Shown here piece after piece: positions 23,890-31,836 of a stretch of DNA of 51,349 nucleotides. A program made the translations under genes and the position numbers. Under the pieces are notes generated by a model. The model was not told the origin of the DNA. It worked only from the letters and a program-made list of their open reading frames with translations, and made no database searches. Numbering within the stretch: the stretch's first letter is position 1; each line of letters begins with the position of its first letter. The stretch lies in contig JAWKHI010000048.1 in assembly GCA_041394885.1 (NCBI GenBank), forward strand, positions 1-51,349, in the 5' to 3' direction. The DNA comes from DSOI01 sp041394885. Lineage in GTDB: Bacteria > Acidobacteriota > Terriglobia > Bryobacterales > Bryobacteraceae.

Positions 23890-26800
23890 CGTGACCTGTC
23901 CATTGAGCGTTCCCGTCGTCAGGCCGGTCAGGCTGACGCTCGCGGTAACCGTGGAAGGCGCAGTCCCGCTGGCCGTCGACAGCGTCAGCCACGGCTGATT
24001 GGACGCAGCCGTCCAGGTGAGCGTCCCACCCTGGTGTTGGCGATGGCGATGCTCTGCCCAGCCGGATTCGCGCCGCCGGTCACGCCGGTGAACGTGAGCA
24101 CCGATGGAGACGCACTCACCCGAGGCGGGTCAGTCAGCGTCAGCGTGACCGCGATGACCTGCGGCGGACCCACCGACGGCGTGACGGTGACCTGTCCGTT
24201 GATGTCCCCGCCGAGGCCGGTCAGATTGACGCTCGCCGTAACAGGGGAAGGCGCAGTCCCGCTGGCGGTGGAAAGCGTCAGCCAGCGGCCGACTGGACGC
24301 CGCCGTCCAGGTGAGCGCCCCGCCCCCGGTGTTGGTGATAGCAATGTCCTGACCAGCCGGATTCGCGCCGCCAGTCACCCCGGTGAAGGTCAGGGTAGAC
24401 GGCGCGACGTTCGAACGCGGGCGGAGGATCGGCGTGAGGGTCAGCGTGACGGCTATGGTTTGCGGCGAACCCACCGGATGGCGTGACCGTGACCTGTCCA
24501 TTGAGCGTTCCCGCCGTGAACTGGTCAGGCTGACGCCTGCGGTAACCGTGGAAGGCGCAGTCCCGCTGGCGGTGGAAAGCGTCAGCCACGGCTGATTGAC
24601 GCAGCCGTCCAGGTGAGCGTCCCACCCCGGTGTTGGCGATGATGGCAATGCTCGCCCAGCCGGATTCGCGCCGCCGGTCACGCCGGTGAACGTGAGCACT
24701 GATGGAGACGCACTCAATTGAGGCGTGGTCAGAGTAAGGCGTGACGCTGGACGACCTGCGGCGGGCCCACAGACGGTGTGACAGTGATTCGTCCATTGAG
24801 CGTCCCTGCTCGTGAGGCCGGTCAGATTGCAGACGCTCGCCGTAACCGTGGAAGGCAGTCCCGCTGGCGGTCGACAGAGTCAGCCACGGCTGATTGGATG
24901 CAGCCGTCCAGGTGAGCGTCCCGCCCCCGGTGTTGGCGATAGCAATGTCCTGACCAGCCGGATTCGTGCCGCCGGTGACTCCCGTGAAAATGAGCACCGA
25001 TGGAGTCGCACTCAATTGCGGTGGGTCAGTCAGAGTAAGCGTGACGGCGATGACCTGCGGCGGACCCACCGACGGCGTGACGGTGATCTGTCCCGTGAGC
25101 GAACCGGTGGAGAGTCCGGTCAGGCTGACGCTCGCGGTAACCGTGGAAGGCGCAGTCCCGCTGGCGGTCGACAGCGTGAGCCAAGGCTGATTGGACGCCG
25201 CCGTCCAGGAGAGCGTCCCGCCCCCGGTGTTGGCGATGGCAATGCTCTGCCCAGCCGGATTCGCGCCACCGGTCACGCCGGTGAAAGTGAGCACCGATGG
25301 AGTCGCAGACTCGAAGCTGCGGTGGGTCAGTCAGAGTAAGCGTGACGGCGATGACCTGCGGCGGACCCACCGACGGCGTGACGGTGACCTGTCCGTTGAG
25401 CGTTCCCGCCGTGAGGCCGGTCAGATTGACGTCGCCGCAACCGTGGAAGGCGCAGTCCCGCTGGCGGTCACAGAGTCAGCCACGGCTGATTGGACGCAGC
25501 CGTCCAGGTGAGCGTCCCGCCCCCGGTGTTGGCGATGGCAATGTTCGCCCAGCCGGATCTTCGCACCGCCGGTCACGCTGGCAGAAATGAGCACCGATGG
25601 AGACGCACTCAATTGCGGTGGGTCAGTCAGCGTCAGCGTGACAGCGACGACCTGCGGCGGGCCCACAGACGGCGTGACAGTGACCTGTCCGTTGAGCGTT
25701 CCTGCCGTCAGGCCGGTCAGATTGACGCTCGCCGTAACCGTGGAAGGCGCAGTCCCGCTGGCGGTCGACAGCGTCAGCCACGGCTGATTGGACGCGGCAG
25801 TCCAGGTGAGCGTCCCGCCCCCGGTGTTGGCGATGGCAATGCTCTGCCCAGCCGGATTCGCACCGCCGGTCACGCCGGTGAAAGTGAGCACCGATGGAGA
25901 CGCACTCAATTGCGGTGGGTCAGTCAGCGTCAGCGTGACAGCGACGACCTGCGGCGGGCCCACAGACGGCGTGACAGTGACCTGTCCGTTGAGCGTTCCT
26001 GCCGTGAGGCCGGTCAGATTGACGCTCGCCGTAACCGTGGAAGGCGCAGTCCCGCTGGCGGTCGACAGCGTGAGCCAAGGCTGATTGGACGCGGCCGTCC
26101 AGGTGAGCGTCCCGCCCCCGGTGTTGGTGATGGCAATGCTCTGCCCAGCCGGATTCGCGCCGCCTGCTACCCGGTGAAGGTCAGGGTAGACGGCGCGATG
26201 CTTAACGCGGGCGGAGGATCGGTGAGGGTCAGCGTGACGGCGATGGCTTGCGGCGAACCCGCTGATGGCGTCACCGCGACCTGTCCATTGAGCGTTCCCG
26301 CTGTGAGTCCGGTCAGATTGACGCTCGCGGGTAACCGTGGAAGGCGCAGTCCCGCTGGCCGTGGAGAGGGTGAGCCAAGGCTGATTGGACGCGGCCGTCC
26401 AGGTGAGCGTCCCGCCCCCGGTGTTGGTGATGGCAATGCTCTGCCCAGCCGGATTCGCGCCGCCGGTCACCCCGGTGAAGGTCAGGGTAGACGGCGCGAT
26501 GTTTAACGCGGGCGGAGGATCGGTGAGGGTCAGCGTGACGGCGATGGCTTGCGGCGAACCCGCTGATGGCGTCACCGTGACCTGTCCATTGAGCGTTCCC
26601 GCTGTGAGTCCGGTCAGATTGACGCTCGCGGTAACCGTGGAAGGCGCAGTCCCGCTGGCCGTCGACAGAGTCAGCCACGGCTGATTGGACGCAGCCGTCC
26701 AGGTGAGCGTCCCGCCCCCGGTGTTGGTGATGGCAATGCTCTGCCCAGCCGGATTCGCGCCGCCGGTCGCGCCGGTGAACGTGAGCACCGATGGAGACGC

Positions 26801-27350
26801 ACTCAATTGCGGCGGGTCAGTAAGAGTAAGCGTGACGGCGATGACCTGCGGCGGACCCACCGACGGCGTGACGGTGATCTGTCCCGTGAGCGAACCGGTG
26901 GAGAGTCCGGTCAGGCTGACGCTCGCGGTAACCGTGGAAGGCGCAGTCCCGCTGGCGGTCGACAGCGTGAGCCAAGGCTGATTGGACGCCGCCGTCCAGG
27001 AGAGCGTCCCGCCCCCGGTGTTGGCGATGGCAATGCTCTGCCCAGCCGGATTCGCGCCGCCTGTCACCCCGGTGAAGGTCAGGGTTGACGGTGCGACATT
27101 CAGTATGGGCGGCGGCGCGGCCAAATTCAACGTCACAGCGACCAGCTGCGGCGGACCCACAGACGGCGTCACCGTAATTTGTGCGGTCAGGACGCCCGCG
27201 GCGAGCCCAGTGAGGTTGATTCCCGCGGTGATCGCCGATGGCGCAGTCCCGCTCGTGGCTGACAGAGTCAGCCAAGGCTGACTGGAGGTCGCGCTCCAGG
27301 TGAGCGAGCCACCGCCCGTGTTGGCGACGGCAATGCTTTGACCGGCCGGA
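23590..27350 (-). repeat. About 13 tandem, near-identical 297-300-bp units encoding Ig-like repeats
   Basis: An anchor (TCCAGG[T/A]GAG) recurs at about 23716, 24013, 24308, 24609, 24909, 25203, 25505, 25801, 26098, 26397, 26697, 26995 and 27296, i.e. every 295-302 bases. Neighbouring units differ by only a few bases; spacing that is not a multiple of 3 marks the frameshifts. Units between 25500 and 27000 are the most alike. Confidence 0.9.
23890..25420 (-). pseudogene. Frame-disrupted middle of the giant Ig-repeat protein
   Basis: All three minus-strand frames carry pieces of the same 99-100-residue repeat (SVLTFTGVTGGANPAGQ, NTGGGTLTWTAASNQPWL, LSTASGTAPSTVTASV, ITVTPSVGPPQVIAVTLT). The frame changes about every 200-400 bases through one- or two-base gains or losses, for example around 24035, 24195, 24420-24480, 24530, 24750, 24850, 25310 and 25435. 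Intact neighbours of the same repeat make the missing bases easy to see. Either the gene is decaying or the consensus is wrong in a hard-to-assemble repeat. Confidence 0.75.
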
Positions 27351-29602
27351 TTCGCGCCCCCCGCCGTCGCCGCAAACGTCAGCGCCGCCGGAGAAACGCC
27401 CAGCACAGCCGGCGGCGCGGCCTCGATCTCGATGGCAGCAATGCTGGCCAAATCCACATATTCCGGAAATCGATGACGACGAAGCCCCCGCTGACAGTGA
27501 CCGGGAAGCTCTTGGCGAGCGGCCGCAGCCGCGGCGCTTGCGACAGGATATCGAACGCGGGCAGCACCAAATCCCCATTGCCGGGACATTGTCACGCGCT
27601 GCCCAGGAGCCGTCTTGCGCAACTCCGCAAAGTGCAGCGTCACCACATAGCTGCCGTTGGAAACCGGGATATGGTACGACAGGCCCGCCCCGCCTGGAAG
27701 CGACACACGCGCGCTCGAGTACACCGGACTCCACGCCGGCGCGTAGACGGCCACATAGTCGATGTACCCTTGCGTCCAGTACTGATCCACCGCCCAGCTC
27801 TTGCCGCCCGTGTCGGTGTATAGGCTGCTCCAGCCGCCGCAGTTCAGGCGTAGCGCGCTCTGCGATTGCGTGGTCACCGTGAGAGTTACAGCCACCGTCC
27901 GTGGCGAACCCTGCGCTCCCGCCGCCGTCACCGTCACCACGCCCGAATAGCTGCCAGCGGCCAGGCCGGCCCCGTTCACACTCACCGCGACGCTGCCCGG
28001 CAAGGTCCGCGGACCCGCACCCACAATCAACCAGCTTTGGTTGGACGCCGCGTCCCAGGTGAAGCTGCCGCCTCCCGTGTTGCTGACATCGATCGCTTTC
28101 GACGCCGGGTTCGCCCCGCCGGTCACCATCGTGAACGTGAGCGAGGAAGGCGACACCAATAGCGCCGGTCCGCCCTGCACCGTCAACTGAACCGGGATCG
28201 ACTTCGGCGACCCCTGCGCACCCGCCGCCGTCACCGTCACCACGCCCGCGTAGCCGCCCGCGGCCAACCCCGTCGGATTCGCCGTCACCGTAATCGATCC
28301 CGTCCCGCTACCCGAACCCGGCGCCACCGCGAGCCACGCCTGATTGCCGGTCGCTGTCCAGTTCAAGGTTCCACCGCCCGTGTTGGCGACGCTCACCGTC
28401 TGTGAAACCGGGGTTGTGCTTCCCTCCGGGACAGTGAACGTGATGGGTGTCGTCACCACCGAGAGCACTGGCGGAGCGGGAACCACCTCCAAAGAAATCC
28501 CCACCGCCACCGGAGAGCCGGTCACCCCCGCCGCTGTCACCGTCACCGTTCCGGTATAGCTGCCGAGAGCCAGTCCGGCCGCGTTCACGCCGGCGTTGAG
28601 AGTATGCGGCGCGGTTCCGCTGGTCGACGACAACGAGATCCAGGGTGCGTTCGCTGTTGCGGTCCAGTTGAGAGTCCCACCGCCGGTATTGGTGATTGAG
28701 ATGGGCTGCGTCGCCGGCGCCGATCCCGCTTGTGTAGCCGTGAAGGTGAGCGTCGCAGGCGCGGCGCTCAGCACAGGCGGTGCCTGCAGATTGAGCGTCA
28801 CGGGGATGGTTTGCGGCGATCCGCCGGCGCCTGCGGCGGTCACGGTGAGGTTCGCGGTATGAACGCCGGGTGCCAGCGCCGCCGAGGCAGAGACCTGAAT
28901 TGTGGCCGCGCCCGATCCCGACCCCGGCGACGCCGTCAGCCAGGTAGCGCTCGACGTCGCGGTCCACCCGAGAGTGCCAATGCCGTTTGCGACCTGCAAC
29001 GTTTGCGGCGCAATCGCCGCACCGCCGGCTACACCCGAGAACGTCAGGCTGGCCGGAGCAACGCTGAGCACAGGACCCGCGGGTGGCTCGATCTCGATGG
29101 CAGCAATGCTGGCTAGATCCACGATATTCCGGAAATCGATATCGACGAAGCCTGCGCTGACAGTGACCGGGAAGCTCTTGGCGAGCGGCTGCAGCCGCGG
29201 CGCTTGCGACAGGATATCGAACGCGGGCAGCACCAAATCCCCATTGAGCCGGACATCGAACACGCGCTGCCCAGGAGCCGTCTTGCGCAACTCCGCAAAG
29301 TGCAGCGTCACCACATAGCTGCCGTTGGAAACCGGGATATGGTACGACAGGCCCGCCCCGCCTGGAAGCGACACACGCGCGCTCGAGTAGACCGGACTCC
29401 ACGCCGGCGCGTAGACGGCCACATAGTCGATGTACCCTTGCGTCCAGTACTGATCCACCGCCCAGCTCTTGCCGCCCGTGTCGGTGTATAGGCTGCTCCA
29501 GCCGCCGCAGTTCAGGCGAAGGGGTACCCCAGTTTGCGCACTTGCAGCCCCAGCCGTGAGCAACAAGCCTATGATCGTTCGTGCGAGGCGAAGGGATTGC
29601 AA
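25421..29602 (-). CDS. N-terminal part of giant secreted malectin / BACON-Ig repeat protein
   Basis: 1393 codons from a TTG at 29602. Signal peptide MQSLRLARTIIGLLLTAGAASAQ. Residues about 27-170 are a malectin domain (LRLNCGGWSSLYTD, YVVTLHFAELRKTAPGQRVFDVRLNGD), which binds glycans. Then come four diverged Ig-like/BACON repeats of about 95 residues (LSVAPASLTFSGVAGG and relatives), a second malectin domain nearly identical in DNA, and at least six near-identical repeats. Two stretches, about 27456-27585 and 26168-26335, are read out of frame but return to frame, so the ORF stays open. The open frame ends at 25421 only because of another frameshift; the gene most likely continues to 21007 (about 2860 residues). 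Cell-surface or secreted glycan-binding role inferred. Confidence 0.8.
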   Translation of the reverse strand: MQSLRLARTIIGLLLTAGAASAQTGVPLRLNCGGWSSLYTDTGGKSWAVDQYWTQGYIDYVAVYAPAWSPVYSSARVSLPGGAGLSYHIPVSNGSYVVTLHFAELRKTAPGQRVFDVRLNGDLVLPAFDILSQAPRLQPLAKSFPVTVSAGFVDIDFRNIVDLASIAAIEIEPPAGPVLSVAPASLTFSGVAGGAAIAPQTLQVANGIGTLGWTATSSATWLTASPGSGSGAATIQVSASAALAPGVHTANLTVTAAGAGGSPQTIPVTLNLQAPPVLSAAPATLTFTATQAGSAPATQPISITNTGGGTLNWTATANAPWISLSSTSGTAPHTLNAGVNAAGLALGSYTGTVTVTAAGVTGSPVAVGISLEVVPAPPVLSVVTTPITFTVPEGSTTPVSQTVSVANTGGGTLNWTATGNQAWLAVAPGSGSGTGSITVTANPTGLAAGGYAGVVTVTAAGAQGSPKSIPVQLTVQGGPALLVSPSSLTFTMVTGGANPASKAIDVSNTGGGSFTWDAASNQSWLIVGAGPRTLPGSVAVSVNGAGLAAGSYSGVVTVTAAGAQGSPRTVAVTLTVTTQSQSALRLNCGGWSSLYTDTGGKSWAVDQYWTQGYIDYVAVYAPAWSPVYSSARVSLPGGAGLSYHIPVSNGSYVVTLHFAELRKTAPGQRVTMSRQWGFGAARVRYPVASAAAAAARQELPGHCQRGLRRHRFPEYVDLASIAAIEIEAAPPAVLGVSPAALTFAATAGGANPAGQSIAVANTGGGSLTWSATSSQPWLTLSATSGTAPSAITAGINLTGLAAGVLTAQITVTPSVGPPQLVAVTLNLAAPPPILNVAPSTLTFTGVTGGANPAGQSIAIANTGGGTLSWTAASNQPWLTLSTASGTAPSTVTASVSLTGLSTGSLTGQITVTPSVGPPQVIAVTLTLTDPPQLSASPSVLTFTGATGGANPAGQSIAITNTGGGTLTWTAASNQPWLTLSTASGTAPSTVTASVNLTGLTAGTLNGQVTVTPSAGSPQAIAVTLTLTDPPPALNIAPSTLTFTGVTGGANPAGQSIAITNTGGGTLTWTAASNQPWLTLSTASGTAPSTVTRERQSDRTHSGNAQWTGRGDAISGFAASHRRHADPHRSSARVKHRAVYPDLHRVAGGANPAGQSIAITNTGGGTLTWTAASNQPWLTLSTASGTAPSTVTASVNLTGLTAGTLNGQVTVTPSVGPPQVVAVTLTLTDPPQLSASPSVLTFTGVTGGANPAGQSIAIANTGGGTLTWTAASNQPWLTLSTASGTAPSTVTASVNLTGLTAGTLNGQVTVTPSVGPPQVVAVTLTLTDPPQLSASPSVLISASVTGGAKIRLGEHCHRQHRGRDAHLDGCVQSAVADSVTASGTAPSTVAATSI
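27422..27850 (-). repeat. Second copy of the malectin-domain DNA (partner at 29088-29518)
   Basis: About 430 bases nearly identical to 29088-29518. Relative to that copy it lacks two bases near 27577-27590 and one base near 27457, so about 43 codons are out of frame before the frame returns. The end towards 27850 is essentially perfect. Confidence 0.85.
29088..29518 (-). repeat. First copy of the malectin-domain DNA (partner at 27422-27850)
   Basis: Intact copy coding for the N-terminal malectin domain. The duplication shows that the protein grew by copying a malectin-plus-repeats block. Confidence 0.85.
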
Positions 29603-29950
29603 GCGCTATATCCTAGGGACAAGAAACTCTGGGCGCAAAAGTTCCAGTACTAACTCCCATACGATCTAGTACAAATTTTGATCGTTAGTAGTAGCATTGT
29701 ACACCCGCCCATAGTAAGTTCCAGCCCCGATCGACACGGAATTGACAACTTTGTCCTGAATGTAGCGCCATCTGACGTGAGGACCCCGCTGAAGTCCAAA
29801 AGCGTGGTGACTAGTCGCGATGATAGGGAGGGCTACTTATCAAAGCCTGCTTGTTCGCCATTACCCCCAGACGCGGATCGTTACCGCAGGACCAGTTCAT
29901 GGTAGTTCCATTAGATCTCTTAGTCCTACTATGCGCGTGCGGATGAGTGG
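29603..29950. other. AT-richer intergenic region without genes
   Basis: About 350 bases between the giant gene and the tRNA-Leu promoter. Stop codons are frequent in all frames and I see no RNA gene. It probably carries the promoter of the giant gene near 29605-29660 on the minus strand. Confidence 0.5.
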
Positions 29951-29978
29951 TTGATTCCGAGCCCCGTGAATCTACTAT
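29951..29978 (+). promoter_or_regulatory. Promoter of tRNA-Leu
   Basis: TTGATT (29951-29956) and TACTAT (29973-29978) with a 16-base spacer give a plausible sigma70 promoter about 39 bases before the mature tRNA 5' end. Confidence 0.55.
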
Positions 29979-30023
29979 GATGAAGGGAGGCGGCCGCCGT
30001 TGGCCGTCGTCTGCAGTCTAAGG

Positions 30024-30112
30024 GCCCGGGTGGCGAAACCGGCAGACGCAAAGGACTTAAAATCCTTTTTCTCGAAAGAGGAGTGTGGGTTCAAGTCCCA
30101 CCCCGGGCACCA
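30024..30112 (+). tRNA. tRNA-Leu (anticodon TAA)
   Basis: Acceptor GCCCGGG (30024-30030) pairs with CCCGGGC (30102-30108); discriminator A and encoded CCA follow to 30112. The anticodon stem AAGGA/TCCTT holds loop CTTAAAA, anticodon TAA (UUA codon). A class II variable arm (TCTCGAAAGAG) and T arm with GGTTCAAGTCC confirm it. Confidence 0.96.
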
Positions 30113-30157
30113 CGCGCAACTCTGCTCTCCACGCTTCGATAACTGATCGGGCAGGGA

Positions 30158-31777
30158 ATGCGGACACTTACCCTCGTCACGGCATTGGTCCAGGCGGCTT
30201 CCGGCCAGCAGACTATCGACGATCTGTTCCAGAGACCGAGGCCGCCAGCAGCGCCCCGGGCCGCCCCCAAGTCTGCGCCGGACATCCCTACAACAGGGGC
30301 GCCTGGCACACCCTCCTCGTCCGAGCAGGCCCCACGGGGGTGGATCCGCCACACGGATCCTGGCGGTTTCGCCGTCGTACTCCCCACGTCGTGGAAGACC
30401 GCCGCCACCGTCGACCCCAACTCTGGACTGCCTCTGTTCCGATTCCAGGGTCCGGACCCACGCCTGTTCGCCTTTGTCATGCCGGTCCGCATCTCCGAAC
30501 CGGATCTTCGTTCGTGGTTCGCGGCTCACGTCCGCCGGCAATTCGCCGCCGTCTTCCCGTCCGTCTCCAGTGCGAGTCCACAACTGGTCCAGGGCCGCGC
30601 CGGAGCGATTCTAAGCGCGGTTCGCTTCGACACGCGAGCTGGCGCTGGGCAGGGCGCGATCCTCGTTTATCGTGTCGGCAAGATGGCCATGGCGTACGGC
30701 ATCGGAGCCCCTGCCGGCGAGTTCACCCAAGCCCGGCCTGCGCTGGTTCGAGTCCTATCCAGCTTCCGGTTCGTCGCGCCGCGGCAAACCAGTCTGGGAA
30801 AGACGAATCGGTCAGCACCGGCCCTGACCTACGCGACCTTCCAGGACCCAACCGAGGGCGCCTACACCGTACAGGTTCCCCAAGGGTGGAAGGTGAATGG
30901 TGGGGTCCAGCGCAATTTCGGACCGACGTATCCGCTCCCGTATCTCCAGATCCACTCGCCCGGCGGCCAGATCACCGTGGTGGCGGGCGATCCCACCGTG
31001 CCGCCCTTTGTCGAACCGCAAAGCGTCGGCGGCATGTTCCGTCCGGGCCAGATGTATTCGCCCGGGTATGGTTCCCGCATGATGGTGATGGCGTATCACC
31101 ACGGCCTCGCCTATGCTGGCATTTACCTGGAGAGGATGGTCGGACGGACGGTGACCGGCATTCGGATTCGCGACCGGCGGGACCGCGCGGACATGGTCGC
31201 CCCGTTCAACCAGAGCCAGCAGACGAATGCGCTGGCCCAGACCCAGGCCACAGCCGGCGAAATCTCGTTCGAGGGCCAGCGCGCGGGCAGCCCCACGCTT
31301 GGCTACTTATATTGCTCCACCACGAAAACCGAAATGCGGCAGATCAGCGCCGGCGGCATGTGGTACGTAACCGGGCTCTACTACTGGCTGGCTCCGCCTG
31401 GCCAGGAGTCCACCGCGCTTGCCGTGATAGCCCAACTGGTCCGCACGTTTCGCACCAGCGAGCGATGGTATTACGCCAATCAAAAACAGGTTGCCCAAAC
31501 CAGCCGCATCGTCAGTGAAACCAGCGATCGCATCTCGCAAGTTATCAGCGATAGTTACTGGAGCCGGCAGAAAACAATGGACCGGAACAGCCGCAACTTC
31601 AGCGATCGTATTCGCGATGTGCAGCGCGTCCGTGACCCGGGCACCGGCGAGGAATTCGAGGCGCGCTCCGGCAGCAACTACTATTGGCGGCTGCAGGGCG
31701 ATGATCGGCCGATTGGCACCGGCAGCACCGGGATCGAAACGGTGCTCGACGTCCGGCCGCCCGAGCGAATCGACTAA
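30158..31777 (+). CDS. Secreted protein with two PsbP/DcrB-like segments and an IRDV C-terminal domain
   Basis: 539 aa. Signal peptide MRTLTLVTALVQAASGQQ, then a Pro/Ala-rich linker to about residue 60. Two similar halves follow: GWIRHTDPGGFAVVLPTSWK (about 61-205) and TYATFQDPTEGAYTVQVPQGWK (about 227-440). This repeat of beta-strand, P-x-x-W, K is like the mature part of PsbP/DcrB-type lipoproteins. The last 100 residues (FSDRIRDVQRVRDPGTGEEFE, then SGSNYYWR) are shared with the protein at 45043-46149. I do not recognise an enzyme. It is a single gene, convergent with the TonB receptor, 46 bases after the tRNA-Leu. Confidence 0.8.
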   Translation: MRTLTLVTALVQAASGQQTIDDLFQRPRPPAAPRAAPKSAPDIPTTGAPGTPSSSEQAPRGWIRHTDPGGFAVVLPTSWKTAATVDPNSGLPLFRFQGPDPRLFAFVMPVRISEPDLRSWFAAHVRRQFAAVFPSVSSASPQLVQGRAGAILSAVRFDTRAGAGQGAILVYRVGKMAMAYGIGAPAGEFTQARPALVRVLSSFRFVAPRQTSLGKTNRSAPALTYATFQDPTEGAYTVQVPQGWKVNGGVQRNFGPTYPLPYLQIHSPGGQITVVAGDPTVPPFVEPQSVGGMFRPGQMYSPGYGSRMMVMAYHHGLAYAGIYLERMVGRTVTGIRIRDRRDRADMVAPFNQSQQTNALAQTQATAGEISFEGQRAGSPTLGYLYCSTTKTEMRQISAGGMWYVTGLYYWLAPPGQESTALAVIAQLVRTFRTSERWYYANQKQVAQTSRIVSETSDRISQVISDSYWSRQKTMDRNSRNFSDRIRDVQRVRDPGTGEEFEARSGSNYYWRLQGDDRPIGTGSTGIETVLDVRPPERID

Positions 31778-31808
31778 GCGGCGAGGGCGGGCAAGCTGTC
31801 GCGAACGT

Positions 31809-31830
31809 CAGCCGGCCCGCCGGTTGGCTG
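31809..31830. terminator. Hairpin between convergent genes
   Basis: CAGCCGGCC and its partner pair around a 4-base loop (nine pairs including two G.U). It sits between two convergent stop codons, a natural place for a bidirectional terminator. No T-run follows on either strand, so a Rho-independent role is uncertain. Confidence 0.35.
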
Positions 31831-31836
31831 CTTCGA

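Noticed and set aside
23590..27350. Tandem 300-bp repeats as a CRISPR array or satellite
   Set aside because: Unit length, coding content and lack of short repeats with spacers show it is a protein-repeat array.
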